64,000 nt of DNA from JAUMBM01 sp964645715. Lineage in GTDB: Bacteria; Bacteroidota; Bacteroidia; Chitinophagales; Saprospiraceae. This document shows positions 44,653 to 53,096 of the stretch, piece after piece. Position 1 is the stretch's first letter, and each line of letters starts with the position of its first letter. The notes beneath the pieces were generated by a model. That model was not told the origin of the DNA. It searched no databases and saw only the letters and a program-made list of their open reading frames with translations. The position numbers and the translations under genes are program-made. The DNA lies in NCBI GenBank assembly GCA_964645715.1, contig CAZYAO010000005.1, positions 62,001 to 126,000 of the forward strand, in the 5' to 3' direction.

Positions 44653-45406
44653 TGGTATCATTCCTGCTCGTTACGCATCTACTCGTTTTCCTGGCAAACC
44701 ACTGGCCTCGATCGATGGAATCTCCATGATACAGCGGGTATGGCAGCAGGCCAACCTTGCTTCATCCGTAGACAGGATCGTCATTGCTACTGACGATGAG
44801 CGCATTGCCGGGCATGTACGTAGTTTTGGTGCCGAGGCGCTGATGACAGATCCGCTACACCCCAGTGGAACGGATCGCTGCGCAGAAGTATTGCGACAAC
44901 TGGCGGCAGAAAATTATGAGCTGGTGGTCAATATTCAGGGGGACGAACCCTTTATTGATCCTGACCAGATTGAGTTGCTGTGCAGTTTATTTGAAAGGGA
45001 AGATACTGATATTGCCACGCTGGTACGCAAACTGCAGGATGCGGAGGCACTGGAAGACCCTAATGTCGTCAAAGCGCTCTTCGCCAGGGATGGGCGTGCA
45101 CTCTATTTTACCCGCCACCCTGCTCCCTTTATTCGGGGCGTAGAAAGAGCGAATTGGCTGGAAAAAGGTGCTCATTTTCAGCATATTGGGGTATATGCCT
45201 ATCGAGCTGCAGCTTTGGCTCGCATCAGCGGACTCGCTCCGGGGAGATATGAACAACTCGAGTCGCTTGAACAGCTTCGCTGGCTGGAAGCAGGACTCAG
45301 CATCCGGGTAGCCGAGACGCACAGCCAGTCAATGGGTATAGACACGCCTGATGATCTTGCGCGGGCGGAGGCCTGGTTGCTAGCTCAAAGCAGACAGTCG
45401 CTATAA
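44642..45406 (+). CDS. kdsB: 3-deoxy-manno-octulosonate cytidylyltransferase
   Basis: 254 residues from the ATG at 44642 (MKTIGIIPARYASTRFPGKP). It activates KDO as CMP-KDO for the inner core of lipopolysaccharide. Typical motifs are IPARYASTRFPGKPL, VIATDDERIAGHV, SGTDRCAEVLRQL, NIQGDEPFIDP and LEQLRWLEAG. This shows a Gram-negative envelope. Three upstream codons (MIS) are in frame but fall inside the LysM promoter region. No other KDO genes lie nearby. Confidence 0.97.
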   Translation: MKTIGIIPARYASTRFPGKPLASIDGISMIQRVWQQANLASSVDRIVIATDDERIAGHVRSFGAEALMTDPLHPSGTDRCAEVLRQLAAENYELVVNIQGDEPFIDPDQIELLCSLFEREDTDIATLVRKLQDAEALEDPNVVKALFARDGRALYFTRHPAPFIRGVERANWLEKGAHFQHIGVYAYRAAALARISGLAPGRYEQLESLEQLRWLEAGLSIRVAETHSQSMGIDTPDDLARAEAWLLAQSRQSL

Positions 45407-45452
45407 AAAAGAATAGAGTCCGGAATCAAAATTCATCGACTTAGCTACTGGC

Positions 45453-45938
45453 TCAGCGCAGGTAATCGCTGTCGAAGTACAGCGGCAAAAAATCGCGTGC
45501 AGAAGAAAAAACAAAAGTGCTGCCTTCCTGTCCCCGCAAAATAACCTGCATCGGTTCTGCCTGTCTGTGTTCGGTTTCTGCCATCACCTGTCGGCAGGCG
45601 CCGCAGGGGGCTGCCGGCTGTCGTACAGGCTTGTGTGGATTTTCGACCGTAATGGCCATTGATGTGACGGCTACGCCGGGAAACACGGAAGCTGCTGCCG
45701 CGAGCACAGAGCGCTCGGCGCAGAGGCACATAGGGTAGGCGGCATTTTCGAAATTGGCGCCTGAGAGTACCTCACCGTTGGCTAGTTTGACTGCAGCAGC
45801 TACTCTGAAATTTGAGTATGGAGAGTACGACTTTGCCAAGGCTGCCGTTGCTTCTTCCAGCAGGACGGCTTCTTCACGGGGCAGTTGATCCGGCTGCTCA
45901 TAGATGCTCCAGCGTACAGTAAGTTGAAATTCTTGCAT
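45453..45938 (-). CDS. cdd: Cytidine deaminase
   Basis: 161 residues. The zinc site is complete: CAERSVLAAA (catalytic Glu, zinc Cys) and PCGACRQV (two zinc Cys). The substrate region SPYSNFRVAAAV and GANFENAAYPM are typical of homotetrameric Cdd. It converts cytidine and deoxycytidine to uridines in pyrimidine salvage. It is followed by the hairpins at 45970-46046 upstream and kdsB downstream in opposite orientation. Confidence 0.96.
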   Translation of the reverse strand: MQEFQLTVRWSIYEQPDQLPREEAVLLEEATAALAKSYSPYSNFRVAAAVKLANGEVLSGANFENAAYPMCLCAERSVLAAAASVFPGVAVTSMAITVENPHKPVRQPAAPCGACRQVMAETEHRQAEPMQVILRGQEGSTFVFSSARDFLPLYFDSDYLR

Positions 45939-45969
45939 AGGTTGTCAAATTAACATTAAGCTGTGTATT

Positions 45970-45995
45970 GCTTTGGCGGCTTTGGCCGCCAAAGC
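45970..45995. terminator. Hairpin of the GGCGGC family, first of two
   Basis: 11-bp stem (45970-45980 with 45985-45995) plus wobbling outer pairs, loop TTTG, core CTTTGGCGGC/GCCGCCAAAG. It lies between pfkA and cdd, both on the minus strand. Confidence 0.65.
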
Positions 45996-46009
45996 AGTGC
46001 CAAAAGCTA

Positions 46010-46046
46010 CAAGTCCTTTTGGCGGCAGTGCCGCCAAAAGGACTTG
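46010..46046. terminator. Hairpin of the GGCGGC family, second of two
   Basis: Perfect 17-bp inverted repeat (46010-46026 with 46030-46046), loop AGT, core TTTTGGCGGC/GCCGCCAAAA. Its outer arms differ from those of its partner 14 bp away. Confidence 0.75.
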
Positions 46047-46098
46047 AGGTAATCTCATTAATAATAACAACCTTTTGCCGCATTCGTTTATAAGGACT

Positions 46099-46121
46099 GC
46101 CTGCCGCTACCGGAGGCAGGC
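46099..46121 (-). terminator. Short hairpin directly after pfkA
   Basis: 7-bp stem GCCTGCC/GGCAGGC, 2 bp from the pfkA stop at 46124. No U-tract; it may act together with the hairpins further on. Confidence 0.35.
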
Positions 46122-46123
46122 GC

Positions 46124-47110
46124 TTATATCGCTAGTATCTCTGCCATTCGGATCAGATCATTGTTGGGCTGCTTGTGCTTGGAGATAGCATCCTGAAAAG
46201 GCGTGTAGCTAATGTCATTGTTGGAAAGCCCCACCATGACATTGCGTTTTTCATTGATGAGTGCCTCGACAGCCTTGAAACCCAGTCGACTGGCCAATAG
46301 CCTGTCCATAGCTGTTGGTGAACCGCCGCGCTGCAGGTGGCCAATGACTGCCACCTTGGTATCGTAAAAATCAAAAGTTGCCTTGACTTTTTCTGCAATT
46401 TCGGTAGCAGAACCTATTTTGTTGCCTTCCGCTACAATTACGACACTGAATAGCTTTTTGCGCTTGGCGCCTAGTCGCAGCGTCTCCAGCAGATCGTCGA
46501 TGGTGGTGGGTACCTCCGGAATTAGTACGCTGCCCGCACCGCTGCCTATGGCAGTGCTAAGCGCAATGAATCCTGAATTGCGCCCCATGACTTCGACAAA
46601 AAACAGGCGGTTGTGAGAATCGGCCGTATCGCGAATCCTGTCAACAGCCTCTATAGCAGTATTGATGGCTGTATCAAAACCAATGGTCAGATCGGTACCG
46701 TACAAGTCGTTGTCAATGGTACCCGGAATACCGACAATCGGAATATCGTACTCTTCAGAAAAAATGTTTGCACCTGTAAAAGTACCGTTGCCTCCGATAG
46801 CAATGCAGGCATCGATATCAAAAGCCCGCAGTGCTTCGTACGCACTGCGCCGACCTTCGGGCGTCATAAAACGCATGCTTCGGGCCGTCTTGAGCATGGT
46901 GCCTCCGCGGTGTATGATATTGCCTACATCGCGAACTTCCAGTCGGCGCAGTTCACCCTCTATCATGCCTTCATACCCGCGCTGGATACCATACACATGC
47001 AAATCGTAATGAGAAGCAGTGCGCACAACTGCCCGGATGGCAGCATTCATACCCGGGGCATCACCACCTGAGGTGAACACAGCAATTCGCTTGATCTCTG
47101 TACCGGTCAT
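46124..47110 (-). CDS. pfkA: 6-phosphofructokinase, with unusual GGNGT motif
   Basis: 328 residues, like E. coli PfkA. It has SGGDAPGMNAAIRAVVR, the catalytic PGTIDNDLYGTDLTIGFDTA, MGRNSGFIAL and GHLQRGGSPTAMDR. One site is odd: the nucleotide/metal loop reads GGNGTF (Asn108) where PfkA enzymes have GGDGS or GGDGT. In E. coli that Asp (103) helps bind Mg-ATP. The following Gly109 is the type expected for ATP, not pyrophosphate. The enzyme is otherwise complete. The BadF-type kinase gene lies 39 bp upstream on the same strand. Confidence 0.94.
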   Translation of the reverse strand: MTGTEIKRIAVFTSGGDAPGMNAAIRAVVRTASHYDLHVYGIQRGYEGMIEGELRRLEVRDVGNIIHRGGTMLKTARSMRFMTPEGRRSAYEALRAFDIDACIAIGGNGTFTGANIFSEEYDIPIVGIPGTIDNDLYGTDLTIGFDTAINTAIEAVDRIRDTADSHNRLFFVEVMGRNSGFIALSTAIGSGAGSVLIPEVPTTIDDLLETLRLGAKRKKLFSVVIVAEGNKIGSATEIAEKVKATFDFYDTKVAVIGHLQRGGSPTAMDRLLASRLGFKAVEALINEKRNVMVGLSNNDISYTPFQDAISKHKQPNNDLIRMAEILAI

Positions 47111-47149
47111 CGCTTTCTAGATTTCTTTTGTTGGGATAAATGCCTGTTT

Positions 47150-48004
47150 TCAGGCCATCGTAGGCTGTTGGCTGCGGTGAAAAGCAACCAGTTCGTCAAT
47201 AGGCTTGCGAACGAAGCGACCTGTCTTCATGGAGCGCTCGGCCAGGATGACCTCCAAAGTCGTACGGAAAACATCGGCAATGGAGCCTATGAAATGTATA
47301 GGTACGCGCATGTGCCCGTCGTACTTGCGTACGTGGCGATCAATAAATTCGGCGAAGCTGCGGTACAGGATCCGTTGCACAAAGGGGTGCGTCTGGTGGC
47401 GCGACAAAAAAGGCGTAAACGAAGCCATGTACACATTGGGGGTTTCCTCGCCATAAATGTGATCGAGTATGAAGTCTTTCCCTCCGCCTACAAATGCCTC
47501 AAATTCAGGTACCAACTCGGCCGGCATTTCCCGGTAAAAGTAGGTGCGGATGATTTTTTTTCCCAGGTGCGTGCCGCTGCCTTCATCACCAACCAGATAA
47601 CCGAGGTTGGTGACATTGTCGATGACGTCTACTCCGTCGTACAAACACGAATTAGAACCAGTACCCATAATACAGGCTATACCGGGCTCATTGTGGCAGG
47701 CTGCCCGTGCAGCCCCCAAAAGATCATGGTGGACAGCAATCGCCGCGTTGCTGAATACGTGCAGCAGTGCCGTCCGGATGACGCCCTTACGGCGGTCATC
47801 CCAACAGCCAGAACCATAATAGTACACTTGCGTGACAGCTAAGGGGTCAATATTGCCAGCCACTGCCTGAGACAGCTCCTGGGTTATCAGCTCAGCATCG
47901 TGAAATACCGGGTTGAAACCCATAGTGTGCAAAATTTTTGTATCCTCATGGTCTATGAACGCCCAATCTGCTTTTGTCGATCCGCTATCAGCAACTACTA
48001 TCAT
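47150..48004 (-). CDS. BadF/BadG/BcrA/BcrD-type ATPase, N-acetylglucosamine-kinase-like
   Basis: 284 residues of the actin-like ATPase fold. Phosphate-1 motif DSGSTKADWAF, phosphate-2 IMGTGSNSCLYDG and GYLVGDEGSGTHLGKKII are present. Close relatives in Bacteroidota are annotated as N-acetylglucosamine kinases; the sugar is inferred, and no murQ or transporter is next to it. A TACCTTTG box lies at 48037-48044. It is 39 bp ahead of pfkA, so the two may be co-transcribed, which would fit sugar phosphorylation feeding glycolysis. Confidence 0.85.
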   Translation of the reverse strand: MIVVADSGSTKADWAFIDHEDTKILHTMGFNPVFHDAELITQELSQAVAGNIDPLAVTQVYYYGSGCWDDRRKGVIRTALLHVFSNAAIAVHHDLLGAARAACHNEPGIACIMGTGSNSCLYDGVDVIDNVTNLGYLVGDEGSGTHLGKKIIRTYFYREMPAELVPEFEAFVGGGKDFILDHIYGEETPNVYMASFTPFLSRHQTHPFVQRILYRSFAEFIDRHVRKYDGHMRVPIHFIGSIADVFRTTLEVILAERSMKTGRFVRKPIDELVAFHRSQQPTMA

Positions 48005-48036
48005 AACGTCTGTTCTGTCTTTGTAAAAAATTGAGG

Positions 48037-48044
48037 CAAAGGTA
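48037..48044 (-). promoter_or_regulatory. -7 box of the BadF-type kinase (and perhaps pfkA)
   Basis: Minus-strand TACCTTTG, 33 nt before the ATG at 48004. No clear -33 box. Confidence 0.45.
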
Positions 48045-48243
48045 GTGTGTTTTGTACACTAAGTAAAAAGGCTTGGTAAAAAAGTGTGTAAAAAAGTAGG
48101 GCAGGAGCAGGGGTAAGCGGGTGGGGGAGGGTAGCTGTCATGAATAATGGGTGGTCTGCTGTCAGAATAATTCCCTACATTGTGCGGGAATTTGTCTGTT
48201 CATGGGTGAATTTGTCGGCAATATAAAATTTTCTTTTGTCATT

Positions 48244-48762
48244 ATGCGCAAGATGCTTCAACTGCTGAGGTGGATTGATCAGCTCAGCGAGTGGGTGGGG
48301 CGGGCTGTCTCTTGGCTCTCTCTGCTGTTGGTAGTGGTTGTAGTAACGGATGTTTTCTTTCGGTACGGCTTCAATCGTTCCGCTGCCTGGGTGATGGAGC
48401 TCGAATGGCACCTTTTTACGCTGCTCTTCATGCTGTCGGCAGCCTATGCTTTTCGGCATGATAAGCATGTACGGGTAGATGTGTGGTACCACCGATTTAG
48501 CCCGCGCGACCAAGCGCTGGTCAATCTGTTGGGTAACCTGATTTTACTGTTGCCATGGCTTGGGCTGTTGATATACACATCGACTATATTTGCGGTGGAT
48601 GCCTGGAAACTCAGGGAGGGTTCGCCGGATCCAGGGGGACTGCCGGCTCGTTACCTGATTAAAGGGGTTATTCCGCTGGGCTTGGCATTACTGTTTTTGC
48701 AGGGAGTTGCCGATACGCTCCGGCAGTGGCAGCGCTATAATACACAAGAAAGGGAGGCGTAA
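48244..48762 (+). CDS. TRAP transporter small membrane subunit (DctQ type)
   Basis: 172 residues from the ATG at 48244 (MRKMLQLLRWIDQLSEWVGR); an earlier in-frame ATG would add an unlikely tail. Four membrane helices (about 20-40, 55-75, 95-115, 130-150) and the phrase FRYGFNRSAAWVMELEWHLF are typical of DctQ from the mannitol/chloroaromatic branch. TRAP systems import organic acids or polyols with a sodium gradient. It is 4 bp ahead of the large subunit gene. No DctP binding protein is encoded here. Confidence 0.9.
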   Translation: MRKMLQLLRWIDQLSEWVGRAVSWLSLLLVVVVVTDVFFRYGFNRSAAWVMELEWHLFTLLFMLSAAYAFRHDKHVRVDVWYHRFSPRDQALVNLLGNLILLLPWLGLLIYTSTIFAVDAWKLREGSPDPGGLPARYLIKGVIPLGLALLFLQGVADTLRQWQRYNTQEREA

Positions 48763-48766
48763 GGAC

Positions 48767-50068
48767 ATGGAAATATTAGCAATTTTACTGTTTGTAAGTA
48801 TCTTTCTACTGATATTGTACGGCTATCCGGTAGCATTTACGCTGGGGGGTATGTCGGCTGTCTATGCCTTTTGCTTTCTGGATCCGACAGATTTGCTGGT
48901 ATTGCCAACCCGACTGATGGGCATTGGTACCAACTACGTACTGATTGCCGTACCACTGTTTGTATTTATGGGTATCATGCTCGAAAAATCGGGCCTTGCC
49001 GAGCGTTTGTTGCAGACCATGGCTGCACTGTTGGGACGTTTGCCGGGTGGGTTGGCCATTTCGGTGATTCTGGTGGGGACTTTATTGGCAGCCTCTACAG
49101 GGATTGTTGGTGCAACTGTTATCACCATGGGGCTAATCAGCATGCCTACCATGCTGAAACAAGGATATTCGCCGGCACTCAGCAGCGGGGTGATTGCAGC
49201 CTCTGCAACGCTGGGGCAGATTATCCCGCCCTCTGTGGTACTTGTATTGCTGGGAAGCGTGCTGAATGTGAGTGTGGGGGCACTTTTTGCAGCGGCTGTC
49301 AAACCAGGCCTGCTGTTGGTAGGGACCTATATTGTGTATGTATTGTGGACGGCCTGGCGGCATCCCAACCTGGCGCCGCCCGCTGCGCCGACAGCTGCGG
49401 CAGAACGGCTGCGCGGGAAGGCTTTTTTCCGCCAACTCACCAAGGCACTGCTCATGCCACTGCTGCTTATTTTGTCCGTGCTGGGGGCAATACTTGCCGG
49501 CCTTGCTTCGCCTACTGAAGCAGCGGCGCTGGGCGCTATGGGTGCCAGCGTGCTGACGGTTATTGAGGGCAGACTGAGTCTGAAGACACTTCGGGAGGTG
49601 ATGGAGCAGACTACTCAAATAACAGCGATGGTGTTTATGATTCTCATCGGTGCAACGACGTTTGCCTTTGTCTTTCGCGAACTGGAGGGAGATAGTTGGT
49701 TGATAGGGTTGGTTGATCAGCTCAACTTGTCGGGCAATGCATTTTTGCTCATGGTGTTGTTGCTGGTCTTTGTAGCCGGGTTTTTTATTGATTTTATTGA
49801 AATTATTTTTATCATAGTACCCATCGTGAGTCCGGTTTTTATGGCTTACGAGCTGGACCTGACATGGGTCGCCATTTTGCTGGCCATTAATTTGCAGACA
49901 TCCTTTTTGACACCACCCTTTGGTTTCAGTCTTTTTTATCTAAAAGGGGTGACTCCGCCGGAAGTAACGACGGCGCATCTGTACAGAGGGGTCATCCCTT
50001 TTGTGGCGCTGCAGTTGCTGGTGCTGCTGCTGTATTTTTTGTTTCCGTCGCTGGTTGGCAGTCGCTAA
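48767..50068 (+). CDS. TRAP transporter large membrane subunit (DctM type)
   Basis: 433 residues from the ATG at 48767 (MEILAILLFVSIFLLILYGY), about 12 membrane segments. Conserved stretches are FVFMGIMLEKSGLAERLLQ, GIVGATVITMGLISMPTMLK, ASATLGQIIPPSVVLVLLG and FIDFIEIIFIIVPIVSPVF. It forms the sodium-driven permease with the small subunit. Its substrate cannot be told because the binding protein gene is missing from this locus. Confidence 0.93.
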   Translation: MEILAILLFVSIFLLILYGYPVAFTLGGMSAVYAFCFLDPTDLLVLPTRLMGIGTNYVLIAVPLFVFMGIMLEKSGLAERLLQTMAALLGRLPGGLAISVILVGTLLAASTGIVGATVITMGLISMPTMLKQGYSPALSSGVIAASATLGQIIPPSVVLVLLGSVLNVSVGALFAAAVKPGLLLVGTYIVYVLWTAWRHPNLAPPAAPTAAAERLRGKAFFRQLTKALLMPLLLILSVLGAILAGLASPTEAAALGAMGASVLTVIEGRLSLKTLREVMEQTTQITAMVFMILIGATTFAFVFRELEGDSWLIGLVDQLNLSGNAFLLMVLLLVFVAGFFIDFIEIIFIIVPIVSPVFMAYELDLTWVAILLAINLQTSFLTPPFGFSLFYLKGVTPPEVTTAHLYRGVIPFVALQLLVLLLYFLFPSLVGSR

Positions 50069-50119
50069 GGGGGGGCAACCCGATATGCAGTCTGCTTGTT
50101 AACTTTCAAAAAAGAGTAT

Positions 50120-51301
50120 ATGCGCTTACTGTTGCTTTTTCTTTCGCTGATGGTTGCCGGGGGGCTTCAGGCACAGCGGAAAGCGAATCTTCTGATTGTC
50201 ACCGATTCGGCCTGCAAACTATGGGTAAATGGACAGGAAGAGGGGCGTCTTGCTGCTGATGAGTCACTACGACTGAGTCTGCGGGAAGGAGAACATATGG
50301 TCGTAGCGCGAAACGAGGAGACGCAGGAGGAAAAGCGGGAACGGGTGGTTGTACGTGCGGAGGAACAAAAGCTGCTCACACTCCAGTTTCGACCGCAGTT
50401 ACTGGATCCTGTGGCTGTTGCTGATCTTACATTGACAATTCCCAAAGCGCTGGAGCGGCAGCGCGGTGGGCCTGACTTATATTACTCGCTGGCTGCCAAT
50501 GATCAATTGCTGGTGAATATCAGTCCCCTGAGTAGTGGCGGCAGCCAGTCGTTGCAGTTGGTAAGCTATCCGCAGGGGAGTGTGCTGTATGCTGCCGACG
50601 GACTCACAACGGTCAAAGACCAGCGTATACGCATTCCACAGACAGGTATCTATCGGTTGATCTTATCGACTACCTACAACCAGGACAGAAGAGTCAGGCT
50701 GCAACTTTCTCGTATCCCGGGAGATGCCTCAACCAATGCGCACGATACACGGGTTTTCAAGCGGGTAGTCTATGAAGCGGTAAGTGTGGAGAGCCCGGGC
50801 TTACACTGGCTCAACAGCCTGTCCAATGCCTACATCCGCGGAGGTAGTGATCGCATTGTACTGCCGGTTTCCCTGCCGGATAATACAGTGGAATGGTACT
50901 ATACCGTATCTGCCTCGCGCGACCGGGAATCAATTTCACAGAACCTGCGTACCATAAGTCTTGTGCGGGATGTGGCCAAAGCCATCGTGAGCGGAAACGT
51001 AGCCGCTACAGCCCTCAATTTTAGTTTTCAACTCATCACACAGCCACCAGGCTCGGACTATTGCGATGTATATCTGTTGCAGGAACAGGGACGCAAACTT
51101 TTTACAGAGGGTGAGGAGGTATTTCCGTTTCTGCAGGAAGGCAGCCGGGAGAACGTGAGTTCAGCCAAGGTACGCATCAAGGGCAACGGGCAGCGCCAGT
51201 TTTACCTGGCGCTGCGCAATCGCGATACATTTAACGGCTTGGCCGTTGGTATTGAAATTGTGGCCCTCGTAGCCAAGGAGAGCTGGGCAACGACGCCTTA
51301 G
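50120..51301 (+). CDS. Exported protein with N-terminal PEGA-like domain
   Basis: 393 residues from the ATG at 50120 (MRLLLLFLSLMVAGGLQAQ, signal peptide); a longer frame from 50096 puts eight residues before the signal. Residues about 22-95 (LLIVTDSACKLWVNGQEEGR, LREGEHMVVARNEETQEEKR) have the look of a PEGA domain. The remainder is beta-rich, with no motif I recognise (PQTGIYRLILSTTYNQDRRV). It follows the TRAP pair by 51 bp on the same strand, but a link to transport is not shown. Its stop overlaps the stop of ychF by 4 bp. Confidence 0.72.
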   Translation: MRLLLLFLSLMVAGGLQAQRKANLLIVTDSACKLWVNGQEEGRLAADESLRLSLREGEHMVVARNEETQEEKRERVVVRAEEQKLLTLQFRPQLLDPVAVADLTLTIPKALERQRGGPDLYYSLAANDQLLVNISPLSSGGSQSLQLVSYPQGSVLYAADGLTTVKDQRIRIPQTGIYRLILSTTYNQDRRVRLQLSRIPGDASTNAHDTRVFKRVVYEAVSVESPGLHWLNSLSNAYIRGGSDRIVLPVSLPDNTVEWYYTVSASRDRESISQNLRTISLVRDVAKAIVSGNVAATALNFSFQLITQPPGSDYCDVYLLQEQGRKLFTEGEEVFPFLQEGSRENVSSAKVRIKGNGQRQFYLALRNRDTFNGLAVGIEIVALVAKESWATTP

Positions 51302-52395
51302 ACGTTGAAGCGGAAGTGCATGACATCTCCGTCCTGTACGACATATTCTTTGCCTTCGACATTCATCTTGCCTGCTTCTTTTACCTTATGCTCATTGCCG
51401 TAATGGACAAAATCAGCATAGCTGATTACCTCAGCGCGGATAAAGCCTTTTTCAAAATCGCTGTGGATAACACCCGCCGCCTGCGGAGCCTTCCAGCCGC
51501 GGTGGATGGTCCATGCACGCACTTCTTTTTCACCGGCGGTGAAGTAGGTAATCAGATCCAGCAAATGGTAAGCATGGCGGATGACCTTGTTGACACCAGG
51601 TTCTGCCAGTCCCATATCGGTGATAAACTCCATACGCTCCTCCTTGGTTTCGAGTTCGGCTATGTCAGCCTCTATGGCAGCGCTGATGAGGATGACCTCA
51701 GCATTTTCGGCTGCCACCGCTGCTTTGAATCGTTCCGTATGTGCGTTGCCGGTAGCGATGGACTCAATATCAACGTTGCAGACATAGAGAACAGGCTTGG
51801 CAGTGAGTAGCAGCATATCGGCCAGCAGTGCTTTTCCCTCCTCATCGAGCTCGATAGCACGGGCGGGAATACCTGCTTCCAGCTGCGTTTTGATATGTTC
51901 AGCGATTTCTACCGCCTTTTTGGCTTCTTTTTCACCACTTTTGGCAGCCCGCCGAATTTTATCGAGCCTTTTGTCGACAGTTTCGATATCTTTCAGACCG
52001 AGTTCGATATCAATAATTTCTTTATCGCGCACGGGATCTACACTTCCATCCACGTGTACAACGTTATCATCTTCGAAACAACGAACGACATGAACGATGG
52101 CATCTACTTCGCGGATATTGGCAAGAAACTGGTTGCCGAGACCTTCACCCTTGCTGGCGCCCTTGATGAGGCCCGCGATGTCTACGATGTCGACAGAAGT
52201 AGGAATCACCCGTTGTGGTTTGACGAGTTCCGCGAGCTTGTCGAGCCGCGGATCAGGCACCGTGATGACGCCCAGGTTGGGCTCTTTGGTAGCAAACGGA
52301 TAGTTAGCTGCCAATGCTTTGGCAGAGGTAAGGGCATTGAACAAAGTAGATTTGCCGACGTTGGGCAAGCCCACGATACCACACTGTAGACCCAT
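51298..52395 (-). CDS. ychF: Redox-regulated ATPase YchF
   Basis: 365 residues. The P-loop is GLPNVGKSTLFNAL (9-22), followed by DPRLDKLAELVKPQRVIPTS and VDIVDIAGLIKGASKGEGLG (G3). A coiled-coil insert (about 130-200) and a C-terminal TGS domain (AWTIHRGWKAPQAAGVIHSD, SYADFVHYGNEHKV) complete the family layout. YchF (Ola1) prefers ATP over GTP and binds ribosomes. A TACCTTTG box lies at 52476-52483. The start is the conserved MGLQCGIVGLPNVG. Confidence 0.97.
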   Translation of the reverse strand: MGLQCGIVGLPNVGKSTLFNALTSAKALAANYPFATKEPNLGVITVPDPRLDKLAELVKPQRVIPTSVDIVDIAGLIKGASKGEGLGNQFLANIREVDAIVHVVRCFEDDNVVHVDGSVDPVRDKEIIDIELGLKDIETVDKRLDKIRRAAKSGEKEAKKAVEIAEHIKTQLEAGIPARAIELDEEGKALLADMLLLTAKPVLYVCNVDIESIATGNAHTERFKAAVAAENAEVILISAAIEADIAELETKEERMEFITDMGLAEPGVNKVIRHAYHLLDLITYFTAGEKEVRAWTIHRGWKAPQAAGVIHSDFEKGFIRAEVISYADFVHYGNEHKVKEAGKMNVEGKEYVVQDGDVMHFRFNV

Positions 52396-52475
52396 AGCAG
52401 AGGGTGTATTAAATGAAGAAACAAAATTGTCGATGAGGCATTGGCTGCCGACTGCAGCCTGCGCTTAAACGGCGG

Positions 52476-52483
52476 CAAAGGTA
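52476..52483 (-). promoter_or_regulatory. -7 box of ychF
   Basis: Minus-strand TACCTTTG, 81 nt before the ATG at 52395 and 10 nt ahead of the divergent acpH start. Confidence 0.4.
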
Positions 52484-52493
52484 ATATTTATCC

Positions 52494-53096
52494 ATGAATT
52501 TCTTAGCGCATCTTGCTTTGTCGAGTCCTTATGAGCAGCTTATGCTCGGAAATTTTTTGGGCGATCTGGTTAGCAACCAGGAGCTCAAGAATCTACATCC
52601 TGCTGTAGCTGAAGGTGTTAGAATGCATCGGCAGATTGACTGGTTTACCGATCAACACGCTGCTACCCACAGCAGCATTGTCCGGCTGCGACCTGCCCAC
52701 GGCAAATATGCGCCGGTTGTGGTTGACATCTTCTACGATTACCTGTTAAGTCATGCATGGCAACAGTGGTATGCGCAGCCATTGGACGAATTTCACGACT
52801 ACGCCTATGAGGTACTCCTCGGACAGCTCGCGCTGGTGCCGTCACGCTTGCACCCGCAGCTCGAAGCCATGGTTGCTGACCGATGGCTGCGGCATTACAC
52901 CACTATTCAGGGAATTGAACACACCTTTAGTCGGCTGCAGAAACTAGTGAGCAAGCCGACAATGATTGAAGGGGTAGGGGAGAGCCTGCGCGAGAACCAA
53001 GCACAGCTCATGCAGGATTTTGCTGTTTTCTACCCGGCTATACGAGCATTTACCCAGGAGGAATATCTTAGCCTTCAAAATGGAAACTCAGGGTAA
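52494..53096 (+). CDS. acpH: Acyl carrier protein phosphodiesterase
   Basis: 200 residues of the AcpH (DUF479) family: MNFLAHLALSSPYEQLMLGN, GDLVSNQELKNLHPAVAEGV, RMHRQIDWFTDQHAATHSS and DIFYDYLLSHAW. The His and Asp residues typical of the family's HD-like metal site are present. It removes the phosphopantetheine arm from acyl carrier protein. The gene overlaps the convergent porT-like gene by 29 bp at the 3' end. Confidence 0.93.
   Translation: MNFLAHLALSSPYEQLMLGNFLGDLVSNQELKNLHPAVAEGVRMHRQIDWFTDQHAATHSSIVRLRPAHGKYAPVVVDIFYDYLLSHAWQQWYAQPLDEFHDYAYEVLLGQLALVPSRLHPQLEAMVADRWLRHYTTIQGIEHTFSRLQKLVSKPTMIEGVGESLRENQAQLMQDFAVFYPAIRAFTQEEYLSLQNGNSG

Noticed and set aside
45970..46046. Adjacent short inverted repeats as a possible CRISPR or REP array
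   Set aside because: Only two units with differing arms and no spacers of constant size; they fit the hairpin family instead.
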